In this document: piece by piece, positions 42,834 to 50,730 of the stretch
Position numbering within the stretch: the first letter of the stretch is position 1
Layout of the letters: each line of letters starts with the position of its first letter
Assembly: GCA_017461045.1 (NCBI GenBank)
Contig: JAFTZJ010000010.1
Location: 1 to 58,268, forward strand
Source: Lachnospiraceae bacterium
GTDB taxonomy: Bacteria; Bacillota; Clostridia; Lachnospirales; Lachnospiraceae
Length of the DNA: 58,268 bases
Direction of reading: 5' to 3'
Program-made: the position numbers and the translations under genes
Notes under the pieces: generated by a model
What the model was told of the DNA's origin: nothing
The model's database searches: none
Seen by the model: only the letters and a program-made list of their open reading frames with translations

Positions 42834-42876
42834 AAGCTTTGACACTTGAGGGATTGCATCTCTCTTGTCAAAGCTT
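42834..42876 (-). terminator. terminator after the HIT gene
   Basis: Eleven-base perfect arms AAGCTTTGACA/TGTCAAAGCTT (42834-42844 with 42866-42876), 21-base loop, flanked by TTTTT on the minus strand. Lies 37 bases beyond the HIT stop codon. Confidence 0.8.
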
Positions 42877-42912
42877 CTTTTCATTATGTATTCAAATATT
42901 TCGCATTCGAAA

Positions 42913-43329
42913 TTATATCTTCTTTCGAATTTCTTTTGCCAACTCCTGTAACTCTGTTGGTGATGACTCACCCGGTTGCCAACCAATTTTCACTCCATCA
43001 TTCGCATATCGCGGAATCAAATGCAAATGAAAATGGAACACCGTCTGTCCAGCTACCGTTCCGTTGTTCTGTACCAAATTCATTCCGTCACAATTCAATA
43101 CGCTCTTCATGGCTCTTGCTACTTCGGTTGCCAAGGAAAACAACTTGCCGGCTGTCATTGCATCAATATCAAAAATATCTTTGAAATGCTCCTTCGGAAC
43201 AATCAATACATGTCCGCGGTTTGCCGGTGCTACGTCCATAAATACGCGAAAATCACTGTTTTCATATATAGTTGCTGACGGTATTTCTCCGCCTGCTAAT
43301 TTACAAAAAATACAATCCTTATCTTCCAT
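42913..43329 (-). CDS. HIT family nucleotide hydrolase
   Basis: A 138-residue histidine-triad protein: CIFCKLAGGEIPSATIYENSDFRVFMDVAP, GHVLIVPKEHF, and the triad HFHLHLIPRY. The N-terminal CxxC plus later residues may bind zinc as in Hinf-type HIT proteins. They hydrolyse nucleoside phosphoramidates. ATG 43329 is chosen (GGAGGACAGATATA upstream); ten in-frame codons precede it. Confidence 0.9.
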   Translation of the reverse strand: MEDKDCIFCKLAGGEIPSATIYENSDFRVFMDVAPANRGHVLIVPKEHFKDIFDIDAMTAGKLFSLATEVARAMKSVLNCDGMNLVQNNGTVAGQTVFHFHLHLIPRYANDGVKIGWQPGESSPTELQELAKEIRKKI

Positions 43330-43433
43330 TATATCTGTCCTCCATAAATCGTCACTCACATTATTGTAAACCGAATTACAAAAATTTACAAGTTAAATTT
43401 TTATAACCAATCTCTGCACAGACACCACGTTTT

Positions 43434-43913
43434 CTATGCTTGTAGCCCACGATTATGTGCACCTAACGGGTCGCAGCTCTCATTCAGATATCCTTTTCCA
43501 TAGGTCAAACCGGCATACACCTGCTGACTACCCTGCATCAGTGGAGCATCCGTATCCTTCTTGCTGATTTCCACAAAGGAACTGCGTAATTGCTCCAAAT
43601 AGCCTGCACATTCTTCCAGATTCACCGGTTGTTGTTTTACGATAGACATAAGCATTTGCTTATCTACAAACAGATAAATGGACATTACATCACAGCCCAC
43701 CTGGCTATCCATTTTCGACATACTCATCAGTTCCTGCAGAAAGCCTTGGGCCTGACTTAAGCTACGCTGGAACTGTGCCGGATTCTCTTCTGCAAATGCC
43801 TGCTTTGCTTCGCCAATGCATTCTAATACTATATCAAACAAAACCACTGCCATAGCCGAAGCGTTTGCCTGACTAATTCGCATGGTATATGCACTAATTT
43901 GCTCTTTTGTCAT
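43434..43913 (-). CDS. divergent FliS-like protein
   Basis: A 159-residue helical protein. Its layout follows FliS: NASAMAVVLFDIVLECIGEAKQAF matches the LTLMLYEGAIKF helix, FQRSLSQAQGFLQELMSMS matches the KARNIIVELQTTLD helix, VGCDVMSIYLFVDKQMLMSIVKQ matches the LYxYxxxxL helix, and LEECAGYLEQLRSSFVEI matches the last FliS helix. The N-terminal alanine/serine-rich start replaces the FliS QAYGARKVETASPAE segment. It is far from fliS-fliD (23 kb). It could be a chaperone for a different flagellin. ATG 43913 follows GGAGGAATGGAT; upstream in-frame starts lack a site. Confidence 0.65.
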   Translation of the reverse strand: MTKEQISAYTMRISQANASAMAVVLFDIVLECIGEAKQAFAEENPAQFQRSLSQAQGFLQELMSMSKMDSQVGCDVMSIYLFVDKQMLMSIVKQQPVNLEECAGYLEQLRSSFVEISKKDTDAPLMQGSQQVYAGLTYGKGYLNESCDPLGAHNRGLQA

Positions 43914-44020
43914 ATCCATTCCTCCATTCACATTAAAGTCACTAGTAATTATATCGTCTAATTCCTTCAAAACATTAATTAGAGTCACATGTAAAAGCTT
44001 TGTAAAATCTTTCACGTTTG

Positions 44021-44050
44021 TTGCTTACATTCTTTTCCCTGTGATATACT
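44021..44050 (+). promoter_or_regulatory. sigma-A-like promoter of the HD-domain gene
   Basis: TTGCTT (44021-44026), 18 bases, TATACT (44045-44050), 56 bases before the start codon, in the divergent space with the FliS-like gene. Confidence 0.5.
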
Positions 44051-44105
44051 ATAAATGTCGCTAAAATAATAGTAAGCAATGATTACGTAATTGACAAGGA
44101 GATTT

Positions 44106-44765
44106 ATGAAAATTACATTTGAAGATATTAAGAACAACGAAGCTGTTAATACCTATATCCGGAAAGCAGATGAATCCCTTATTGCTCTTGGTTTTACAGA
44201 ACATAGCTTCACGCATGTGTTACGAGTAGCCGGCGTAGCTAAGGACATTCTGTTAACGCTTGGGTATTCCGAACGGGAGGCAGAGCTTGCCCAAATTGCG
44301 GGCTATCTCCATGACATTGGTAATGTGGTCAATCGAACAGACCACGCCCAGTCCGGTGCCGTTATGGCATTCCGAATCCTGGATAAAATGGGGGCTGACC
44401 CGGAGGATATTGCTACCATTATCACTGCCATCGGAAACCATGATGAATCTACGGCATATCCGGTTAATCCAATTGCCGCCGCTTTAATTCTTGGGGACAA
44501 AACCGATGTCCGCTATACAAGAGTCCGAAATCAGGATTTCGCAAGCTTTGATATTCATGACCGGGTAAACTATTCCGTAAAGGAAAGCCATGTAAAGGTT
44601 GTGAAGGATTCCCATATTGAATTGGATTTAAAAATAGACACAAAAATGTGTGCTGTTATGGACTATTTTGAAATCTTCTTAAACCGAATGATTCTTTGCA
44701 GAAAAGCCGCCGAAAAACTTGGTGTTGAATTCTGGTTGTATATTAATGAACAACGATTAATGTAA
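44106..44765 (+). CDS. HD-domain phosphohydrolase
   Basis: A 219-residue HD-superfamily protein: SFTHVLRVAGVAKDILLTLGYSEREAELAQIAGYLHDIGNVVNRTDHAQSGAVMAF carries the H...HD metal ligands, with GNHDES and LILGDKTDVRYTRVR as later elements. Substrate may be a nucleotide or cyclic nucleotide. It does not show the HD-GYP motif of c-di-GMP phosphodiesterases. ATG 44106 follows AAGGAGATTT. Transcription ends at the bidirectional hairpin right after it. Confidence 0.85.
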   Translation: MKITFEDIKNNEAVNTYIRKADESLIALGFTEHSFTHVLRVAGVAKDILLTLGYSEREAELAQIAGYLHDIGNVVNRTDHAQSGAVMAFRILDKMGADPEDIATIITAIGNHDESTAYPVNPIAAALILGDKTDVRYTRVRNQDFASFDIHDRVNYSVKESHVKVVKDSHIELDLKIDTKMCAVMDYFEIFLNRMILCRKAAEKLGVEFWLYINEQRLM

Positions 44766-44826
44766 AAATCCTGTGCGTTAGATTGCCAATCTCATGTATT
44801 TGCACATCTCAACGCACAGGATTTTT
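44764..44826. terminator. bidirectional terminator between convergent genes
   Basis: Sixteen-base arms AAAAATCCTGTGCGTT/AACGCACAGGATTTTT (44764-44779 with 44811-44826). A/T runs on both ends serve the HD gene (plus) and the gene at 44826-45260 (minus). Confidence 0.88.
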
Positions 44827-45260
44827 TATAAGAATTTCTGAATATCTTTGGTCAAATCTTCTTCTAATTTGATTAGTTTCTTCGCAATATCCTTGGATAC
44901 TTCATCTGCTGCTTCATACTGATTCAGATACTTATTTAAGGATTTCACTCCCATATCGCAACCATCTGTAATCAAATCTGCAATCGTTTCGTCCGATTCA
45001 TTCATGGCTAATTTAACATTGGTTTTCACCCAGGACATTCCCTTTGCCATTGGTGCCGGTTCTTTTCCTTCATCATGATACCGATCCAATAATTCTTGAA
45101 TCTTCACTTTTAGGTCTTCATGTTCATCTTTACACTTATTCAAACATTCTTTTAATTCTTCGTCTTTTACATAATTCATTACTTCATCTATGGATGCCAC
45201 TCCCATTTTCACTCCCGCATCACACTCCCGAAGCAAACGAATGGTGTCTTGTTCTATCAT
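44826..45260 (-). CDS. small helical protein, ferritin-like/DUF2383-type
   Basis: A 144-residue, all-helical protein: IRLLRECDAGVKMGVASIDEVMNYVKDEELKECLNKCKDEHEDLKVKIQELLDRYHDEGKEP and ADLITDGCDMGVKSLNKYLNQYEAADEVSKDIAKKLIKLEEDLTKDIQKFL. The repeated helical pairs with E/H residues resemble ferritin-like small proteins, but metal ligands are not convincing. Function unknown. ATG 45260 follows AGGAGGTAAAGCG. Confidence 0.7.
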   Translation of the reverse strand: MIEQDTIRLLRECDAGVKMGVASIDEVMNYVKDEELKECLNKCKDEHEDLKVKIQELLDRYHDEGKEPAPMAKGMSWVKTNVKLAMNESDETIADLITDGCDMGVKSLNKYLNQYEAADEVSKDIAKKLIKLEEDLTKDIQKFL

Positions 45261-45358
45261 CGCTTTACCTCCTAATTTTTAATATACAAATAGTGTTACC
45301 GAAAATGCGCATACTTACTCCTATTTCCCTTAATACCCACCACATTTTATTAAATTCA

Positions 45359-45388
45359 TTGACACTTTCATTTAATTTATGGTGTAAT
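45359..45388 (+). promoter_or_regulatory. sigma-A promoter of the diguanylate cyclase gene
   Basis: TTGACA (45359-45364), 18 bases, TGTAAT (45383-45388), 50 bases before the ATG. Confidence 0.6.
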
Positions 45389-45437
45389 TATATATATTCA
45401 TTTTGATTTCAGTAGTTTTTAAATGGGAGGAAAAAAC

Positions 45438-46577
45438 ATGACGATTTTAATCATTCGATCCGAAATCATTTGCATGCTTGTACTAATCTTCTTAATTTGT
45501 TATAAGGCATTTTATCGGGACAAAAAGAACGAAAATGGTTTTCTTCGAGTTGCATTATGTGGTCTTTCCCATGTATTGCTTGACTTGACAACTGTAATTA
45601 CCGTTAACAAAATATATGACATTCCACTGGGCGTTAACCGTTTTTTACATATTTTGTACTATTATTCCGGAATGCTGTTTACTGTAGAATTTTTCAGTTA
45701 TGTTGTCCGACTAACCATGCCCCACAATCTGTGGAAACGCATGCGAATCATTTCCTATATTCCGTTCATTGTATATGTGGTACTATCCTTCATTTTGCCA
45801 ATTCAGTACATTACAGGAAATGGTACGAATTACAGTTACGGACCTCTTGTTTTCGCCGGATATGGTATTTTTCTTGTATTCTGTATTACCTGTATAGCAT
45901 TAACCATTCTCCGTCGCAATCATCTGGAATTCAAAGTACGTCTTGCCATAATTCCAACCAGTTTGTTAATGCTTATCATGATAATTGTACAGGCATTTAT
46001 CCCGGAATTATTAATGACAGGTGCAGGTATCACCATTGTCTGCATCGGTTTATTTGTTACCATTAACAATCCTGTGGAAGCCTTCAAGGAGGAAGCTCAC
46101 TGGGATATGTCAACCGGTGTCCGGAACAAAAACGGATTCAAAAAGCATCTGGAGATTATTAGTAAAAAGCATCATAAAAAGAACACGCAAATCGGTTTTA
46201 TCATCGGCGATATGAATGGTTTGAAGGTTATTAACGATACTTATGGTCACGCCGAAGGCGACAAGCTTATTAAGGCTGCTGCAACCACATTATTAAATAA
46301 CCTTAATACCGCCTATGGTGTATATCGAATCGGCGGAGATGAATTTGCTGCTATTTATATTTCTCCAAATGATGAAAAGGTCAAAGCAGAAATTGAAGCA
46401 GTCTATTCCGCTTGTCAGCAATACAACGACAGCCCAATACCCCTCAGCATCGCCATAAGATATGCCTCAGGTCCGTATTCCGCTGATTACATGGATATCT
46501 ATAATGCAGCAGATGAATTGATGTATACAAATAAAGTTGAAATTAAAAAGAATCATCCGGAACTATGCGGAAGATAA
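45438..46577 (+). CDS. membrane diguanylate cyclase (GGDEF)
   Basis: A 379-residue protein. About six hydrophobic segments in residues 1-215 form an integral sensor region. The GGDEF domain follows at about 220-370: DMSTGVRNKNGFKKHLEII, GFIIGDMNGLKVINDTYGHAEGDKLI and YRIGGDEFAAIY, with intact GGDEF and metal Asp. An RxxD inhibitory site is not obvious. c-di-GMP commonly suppresses motility, so its place in this region is fitting. ATG 45438 is used because the first in-frame ATG lies within the GGGAGG site. Confidence 0.9.
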   Translation: MTILIIRSEIICMLVLIFLICYKAFYRDKKNENGFLRVALCGLSHVLLDLTTVITVNKIYDIPLGVNRFLHILYYYSGMLFTVEFFSYVVRLTMPHNLWKRMRIISYIPFIVYVVLSFILPIQYITGNGTNYSYGPLVFAGYGIFLVFCITCIALTILRRNHLEFKVRLAIIPTSLLMLIMIIVQAFIPELLMTGAGITIVCIGLFVTINNPVEAFKEEAHWDMSTGVRNKNGFKKHLEIISKKHHKKNTQIGFIIGDMNGLKVINDTYGHAEGDKLIKAAATTLLNNLNTAYGVYRIGGDEFAAIYISPNDEKVKAEIEAVYSACQQYNDSPIPLSIAIRYASGPYSADYMDIYNAADELMYTNKVEIKKNHPELCGR

Positions 46578-46583
46578 TGAAAA

Positions 46584-46616
46584 GGCCAACCAGATGTCAC
46601 CGACATCCGATTGGCC
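46584..46616. terminator. bidirectional terminator shared by GGDEF and flagellin genes
   Basis: GGCCAACCAGATGTC/GACATCCGATTGGCC arms (46584-46598 with 46602-46616) pair with two mismatches around a 3-base loop; A and T runs flank it. It ends both convergent genes. Confidence 0.85.
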
Positions 46617-46635
46617 CTTTTTATGCCATAAAATC

Positions 46636-48165
46636 CTAATTTTGCTGTAATAACTGCAAAATGCTTTCCGGATGAGCATTTGCTTTTGCCAGCATATTGG
46701 TAGCAGTCTGTGTTAACAGATTCTGCTGTGTATAGTTGGTCATTTCTGCTGCCATATCGCAATCCAGAATACGTGCCAAAGAATTAGTCATGCTTTCTTC
46801 TGACACACCCAAACTGGTCTCAGTATGCTCCAAACGATTCTGGTATGCTCCCAGTTTCGCACGCACATCTGAAACCATCTTAATCGCCTCATCAATCTTA
46901 GCAATTGCCTCTGATGCATCCTGTCCGCATACTAAATTAATATCATCAGTTCCAAGAATTTCCGGAGAAACTCTCGGAATCGTAACGGTCATCGTTTCTT
47001 CTTCGTTGGCTCCAATCTGGAACACCATCTGACCGGCACTGAGTACTTCCACTTTTGCTTCATAGGTCTGACTTCCGGTTGCCTGTGCACTACCGCCAGC
47101 TGCCATAGTCGGATCTGTAAAGGAAGTCTCACAAGCACCCTGTCTTGCTTCCATTACCATCTTAAATCCACTGCTATCTGTTACTGTAATGGTATTACCG
47201 TCACATGCAACCGTTGCGGTTGGAGAGAACCCATCTCCTAACTCTACTGCCACATCGGTTCCGGTTGCAATACTATCTGTAATTCCTAACAATCCTGCAA
47301 GTTCATCATTATTGCATGAAATATCAATTTTCTCAGAAGAACCATAATAGTCAGATACAATCACCAACTGTCCTCCATTACCAAATGGATTGGCACTCGG
47401 CGTATATCCCGCGTTCTCCTCTAAGCCGGCAGTATTATCCAAGTCATCCGCTACAAATATCTTGTTACCTGTCCACTCGCACAAATCCTGTAACTTCGAG
47501 TAAATCTGATCGGTAGAGTCGCCCGGCTGAATCTCAATAGTTTCACCATTGATTGTAACTGTTCCTGCCTGCTGTGCAGTCACAACAGTACCGGCAGCCA
47601 TTGTAATCGGACCGCCTACAGACACCGCCTGTCTGGCATCCTGAGATACTTCGAAGGAATACTCTTCCAAATCTACTGCATCGGAAATCTCCAGGGTCTT
47701 AACACCCTTTACTACATCGCCGGTATCAATATAACTTGCCCGGCCCAAATCACCATTCAACAGTTTTTTCTGGTTGAATTGTGTGCTATCTGAAATTCTC
47801 TGAATCTCCTGATTCATAACTTCAATTTCATCCTGAAGTGTCTGACGGTCTTCTGCACAATTCACATCATTTGCAGCCTTTACAGCCAGTTCCTTCATAC
47901 GCTGTAACATTGCATGCACTTCTGTTAAAGCACCTTCTGCCGTCTCAATAACGGAAATACCGTCACCGGCATTCCGATTCGCCTGCTGCAAGCCCCGAAT
48001 CTGCGTCCGCATTTTCTGAGATATTGCAAGGCCTGCAGAATCATCCTTCGCATAATTGATACGGTATCCGGAAGATAACCGTTCAATTGCGGTTGACATA
48101 GCATTGTGGTTCTTGTTCAATGTATTATTGGCAAGCATTGCCGTAATATTATGGTTAATTCGCAT
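46636..48165 (-). CDS. flagellin with large variable domain
   Basis: The 509-residue flagellin has canonical D0/D1 ends: MRINHNITAMLANNTLNKNHNAMSTAIERLSSGYRINYAKDDSAGLAISQKMRTQIRGLQQ at the N-terminus and MAAEMTNYTQQNLLTQTATNMLAKANAHPESILQLLQQN at the C-terminus. Residues about 145-400 form a Gly/Thr/Asp-rich variable domain, likely surface-exposed D2/D3. A canonical filament protein is expected, in contrast to the island flagellin-like gene. It has its own sigma-28 promoter and leader, 27 kb away from hag, so it may be a second filament type or minor component. ATG 48165 follows AAAAGGGGTGTAGAAT. Confidence 0.93.
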   Translation of the reverse strand: MRINHNITAMLANNTLNKNHNAMSTAIERLSSGYRINYAKDDSAGLAISQKMRTQIRGLQQANRNAGDGISVIETAEGALTEVHAMLQRMKELAVKAANDVNCAEDRQTLQDEIEVMNQEIQRISDSTQFNQKKLLNGDLGRASYIDTGDVVKGVKTLEISDAVDLEEYSFEVSQDARQAVSVGGPITMAAGTVVTAQQAGTVTINGETIEIQPGDSTDQIYSKLQDLCEWTGNKIFVADDLDNTAGLEENAGYTPSANPFGNGGQLVIVSDYYGSSEKIDISCNNDELAGLLGITDSIATGTDVAVELGDGFSPTATVACDGNTITVTDSSGFKMVMEARQGACETSFTDPTMAAGGSAQATGSQTYEAKVEVLSAGQMVFQIGANEEETMTVTIPRVSPEILGTDDINLVCGQDASEAIAKIDEAIKMVSDVRAKLGAYQNRLEHTETSLGVSEESMTNSLARILDCDMAAEMTNYTQQNLLTQTATNMLAKANAHPESILQLLQQN

Positions 48166-48204
48166 ATTCTACACCCCTTTTGCTTTAGAGGTTCTTCATA
48201 AGCT

Positions 48205-48216
48205 ATCATCCTTGAT
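48205..48216 (-). promoter_or_regulatory. possible CsrA site in the large flagellin leader
   Basis: ATCA-AGGA-TGAT forms a 4-bp stem with AGGA in the loop, and the stretch CAAGGATGA resembles the CsrA consensus. It is about 40 bases upstream of the start codon, similar to the site before hag. Confidence 0.5.
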
Positions 48217-48252
48217 TCGTTATTCCGAAACTCATTTTTCTTTCTGCATAAA

Positions 48253-48280
48253 TTATCGGAGGGGTTCCCGAAAATCTTTA
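48253..48280 (-). promoter_or_regulatory. sigma-28 promoter of the large flagellin gene
   Basis: On the minus strand TAAA (48280-48277), 16 bases, TCCGATAA (48260-48253). It overlaps the end of the hemolysin-III family gene. Confidence 0.75.
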
Positions 48281-48940
48281 GACCAAATATAAATACACCA
48301 GCATAAAATGACAAAAACTTCCGCCCATACAGAACAAATGGAATATTTCATGTGTGCCGAAATACTTGTGTTTTTCGTTAAATTTCTTACCTTTCAATGC
48401 ATAAATCACGCCACCAATGGTATAGATAATTCCACCGGTTAACAACCAGCCAAATGCCCCCATTCCAAGCTTTCGAATCAGCATTGGTGCTGCAATAATA
48501 CACAGCCAGCCCATAACAATATACATAACAGAGGATACCCACTTCGGACAGGTCACCCAGAACATTTTGAATGTAATTCCCAAGGCAGCCACACTCCAGA
48601 TTGTTGTCAGCATTAAATATCCGATTCGGTCACCCAAGCCAATTACGCAGACAGGCGTATAGGTTCCTGCAATCAGTACAAAAATCATGGCATGATCGAA
48701 TTTCTTCAACGCGGTATTCACCTTTTCTGAAATATCAAATGTATGATAAGAAGTGCTGGCCCCATATAACAGAATCATGCTAACAATAAAAACCACCGTT
48801 GCAATTACATGTCCTCTGTGAAAGCCTTCCTTTGCTTTCAGAATTAATGGAGTTGCGGCAGAAGCTGCCATAAGCATACCGATAAGATGTGTAATAGCAC
48901 TTCCCGGATCTTTGATTTTACGAATGATATTGTGTTCCAC
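48278..48940 (-). CDS. hemolysin III/PAQR-family membrane protein
   Basis: A 220-residue protein with about seven membrane helices. The family marks are present: SAITHLIGMLMAASA, YGASTSYHTFDIS (S-H motif), FDHAMIFVLIAGTYTPV and HEIFHLFCMGGSFCHF, whose Ser/His/Asp residues bind metal in PAQR-type hydrolases. The start is probably GTG at 48940, since AAGGAGGG lies seven bases before it and inside the longer frame. The name does not imply haemolysis. Confidence 0.85.
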   Translation of the reverse strand: MEHNIIRKIKDPGSAITHLIGMLMAASAATPLILKAKEGFHRGHVIATVVFIVSMILLYGASTSYHTFDISEKVNTALKKFDHAMIFVLIAGTYTPVCVIGLGDRIGYLMLTTIWSVAALGITFKMFWVTCPKWVSSVMYIVMGWLCIIAAPMLIRKLGMGAFGWLLTGGIIYTIGGVIYALKGKKFNEKHKYFGTHEIFHLFCMGGSFCHFMLVYLYLV

Positions 48941-49039
48941 ATAAATTCCCTCCTTCATATTTACTTTCACAAATTATTCTTGTTATAAGTCAATTTCACG
49001 CGTATACTAAATACATAAATGCACAGTTCAAAACGCAAA

Positions 49040-49078
49040 TGTAGTTTTGATATTTTCAGATGTAGTTTTCAAAACTAC
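49040..49078. promoter_or_regulatory. operator-like repeats in a divergent intergenic region
   Basis: GTAGTTTT occurs at 49041-49048 and 49062-49069, and its inverse AAAACTAC at 49071-49078, giving a perfect 8-base palindrome with a single central base. It lies between the hemolysin-III-like gene and the nitrilase gene, so it could bind a regulator of either. Confidence 0.45.
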
Positions 49079-49156
49079 GTCTTGTTGACTTGATATTATC
49101 ATATGCAGATAGTATGTGCAAGTATTATTTCATTTATTTTTATTTAAGGAGTTTTT

Positions 49157-49933
49157 ATGAAGATTGCATTGACACAAATGGATATCATATGGGAAAATCC
49201 GGCAGAAAATCAGAAAACCTGTCAACGGCTTACAGAAGAAGCCAGCCGGAACAACTGCAATTGGATTATTTTCCCGGAAATGACCTTAACCGGTTTTACC
49301 ATGAATCCGGAGCCTTTCCGCGAAACTATTACCACTTCTCCTACTAAAGCATTCTTTCAACAATTATCCACCGACTACAACATTAATATTGCCTTTGGGT
49401 ACATTGCCGAGAAAAATGATAAGAACTATAACCATTTGGTTTGTGTAGAACATGGGAAAACCATCCTTGAATATGCCAAGATTCATCCATTTTCTTATGG
49501 CGATGAATCAAAACATTATACAGGTGGTGATGAAATTCTTATTACGAATCTAATAGATGGGGCAGCTTGCTTGTCCGGTTTTATTTGCTATGATTTGCGT
49601 TTCCCGGAGGTGTTCCAAGTAGCGTCTGAGCAGGCTACTGTTATTTTCGTGATTGCCAACTGGCCGGAAGTGCGAATTGCCCACTGGTATACTTTATTAC
49701 AGGCTCGAGCCATTGAAAATCAATGTTTTATCATGGGTGTAAACCGTACCGGCGAAGGTAACGGATTGCAATATATACCTAGCTCGGTCGCATTTAATCC
49801 TTATGGAGAACGATTAACACCGGAATCGACAGACGAATTATTATATATAGATATTCAACCGGAACTGGCAGAGTTATATAGAAAAGAGTTTCCTGTAAGG
49901 GAGGATCGTAAAACACGAATACTAATTACGTAA
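49157..49933 (+). CDS. nitrilase-superfamily amidase (omega-amidase-like)
   Basis: A 258-residue carbon-nitrogen hydrolase with the Glu-Lys-Cys triad: Glu41 (IIFPEMTLTGF), Lys108 (YAKIHPFSYG) and Cys144 (GFICYDLRFPE), followed by NWPEVRIAHWYTLLQARAIENQCFIMGVNRTG. This is the omega-amidase/YafV-like branch, which removes alpha-ketoglutaramate-type amides. Stop codon overlaps the toxN stop by 8 bases (convergent). Confidence 0.88.
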   Translation: MKIALTQMDIIWENPAENQKTCQRLTEEASRNNCNWIIFPEMTLTGFTMNPEPFRETITTSPTKAFFQQLSTDYNINIAFGYIAEKNDKNYNHLVCVEHGKTILEYAKIHPFSYGDESKHYTGGDEILITNLIDGAACLSGFICYDLRFPEVFQVASEQATVIFVIANWPEVRIAHWYTLLQARAIENQCFIMGVNRTGEGNGLQYIPSSVAFNPYGERLTPESTDELLYIDIQPELAELYRKEFPVREDRKTRILIT

Positions 49934-50444
49934 GTTTTGTGTTATATTTATCACACGCTTCCTCCAATTTTAAAAAATCTAAACACCGTTTCTTTGCCTT
50001 AAATTCTTGACCACTTATATACATCTGATATAGAAGCTTTGCCTTTCCTTTAATTTCTTCTTCATGTTTACGACACCACCTTAGTTCCTGTTCGCACAAT
50101 TTCTTATATTTTCTCCAATATTCATTATCTGTTTTCAAAACTTTAATATTGTACTTAACAATCTGCGAGTCAGTCACAGGTATCATTTGATTATAATTTA
50201 GAACCGCTATTAAGTTATGATGACTATCATATATCTTGCTTATATCTATACGTTTGCCCATATCACAATGCTTTGGTTTTGCAGAAGACAAAGGGATACA
50301 GTAACTCCTCTCATTTACGACTATTACTGTTCCAATAAATAGCCTATGTGCTTTTCCTACTTGTGGCGAAACGGAAGGAACCTTATCATCAACTTTATGC
50401 AAATCACGTATGTATTTCATATCGATTGTATATAAATTCAGCAA
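49926..50444 (-). CDS. toxN: ToxN/AbiQ-family type III toxin (endoribonuclease)
   Basis: A 172-residue protein matching ToxN/AbiQ: LNLYTIDMKYIRDLH...KVP at the start, KAHRLFIGTVIVV, the YCIPLSSAKPKH catalytic segment, MGKRIDISKIYD, IAVLNYNQMIPV, and C-terminal RCLDFLKLEEACDKYN. ToxN toxins cut RNA and are held by an RNA antitoxin encoded upstream; many act in phage defence. The start is TTG at 50444 with AAGGGGAGTTTTCA upstream. A hairpin terminator and promoter upstream give the typical promoter-RNA-terminator-toxin layout. Confidence 0.85.
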   Translation of the reverse strand: MLNLYTIDMKYIRDLHKVDDKVPSVSPQVGKAHRLFIGTVIVVNERSYCIPLSSAKPKHCDMGKRIDISKIYDSHHNLIAVLNYNQMIPVTDSQIVKYNIKVLKTDNEYWRKYKKLCEQELRWCRKHEEEIKGKAKLLYQMYISGQEFKAKKRCLDFLKLEEACDKYNTKLT

Positions 50445-50464
50445 TGAAAACTCCCCTTAAACAT

Positions 50465-50494
50465 AAAAAAGGCTATGTACTAAAACATAGCCTT
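50465..50494 (-). terminator. intrinsic terminator between the antitoxin RNA and toxN
   Basis: Nine-base arms AAGGCTATG (50494-50486 on minus) and CATAGCCTT (50477-50469) with an 8-base loop, then TTTTTT. Partial read-through would make toxN mRNA in a fixed ratio to the antitoxin RNA. Confidence 0.85.
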
Positions 50495-50559
50495 CTGCAA
50501 ACCCTCCAACAGAGGTTTTGCCCTATTATCAGTTCCACTTAAGGCAGGACACTCCTTTG
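50465..50559 (-). ncRNA. putative ToxI-type RNA antitoxin
   Basis: From the promoter to the terminator a transcript of about 95 bases is predicted. It contains a 10-bp stem with one mismatch at 50521-50497 (GCAAAACCTC/GAGGGTTTGC) and a small AGGA/TCCT hairpin near its 5' end. Known ToxI antitoxins are tandem repeats of about 34-45 bases; I see no clear tandem repeat, so this would be a single-unit or very degenerate antitoxin. Confidence 0.55.
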
Positions 50560-50565
50560 ACTATG

Positions 50566-50593
50566 ATTTTACCACCAAATACTTTTTTGTCAA
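50566..50593 (-). promoter_or_regulatory. promoter of the antitoxin RNA/toxN operon
   Basis: Minus strand TTGACA (50593-50588), 16 bases, TAAAAT (50571-50566). Confidence 0.7.
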
Positions 50594-50730
50594 CATTTTT
50601 TTATCATTTTCTTACATATTACAACTCGCCTTAATTAAAGTCAATAGTTTTTTTGTCTTTTTACACTATAATAATTTCCCACCTTCTCACCGACATATAT
50701 ATTAGATACTTTGAAAAGGAAGGGCAATCT

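Noticed and set aside
43360-43433. tRNA or small RNA between the HIT and FliS-like genes
   Set aside because: No cloverleaf, no conserved loop motifs and no promoter-terminator pair were found.
48278-48940. Haemolysin activity of the hemolysin-III-like protein
   Set aside because: Members of this family are PAQR-type membrane enzymes; the name derives from one early report and nothing here suggests a toxin.
49021-49090. CRISPR-like repeats in the hemolysin-nitrilase intergenic region
   Set aside because: Repeat units are only eight bases, spacing is irregular and one copy is inverted; it fits an operator, not an array.
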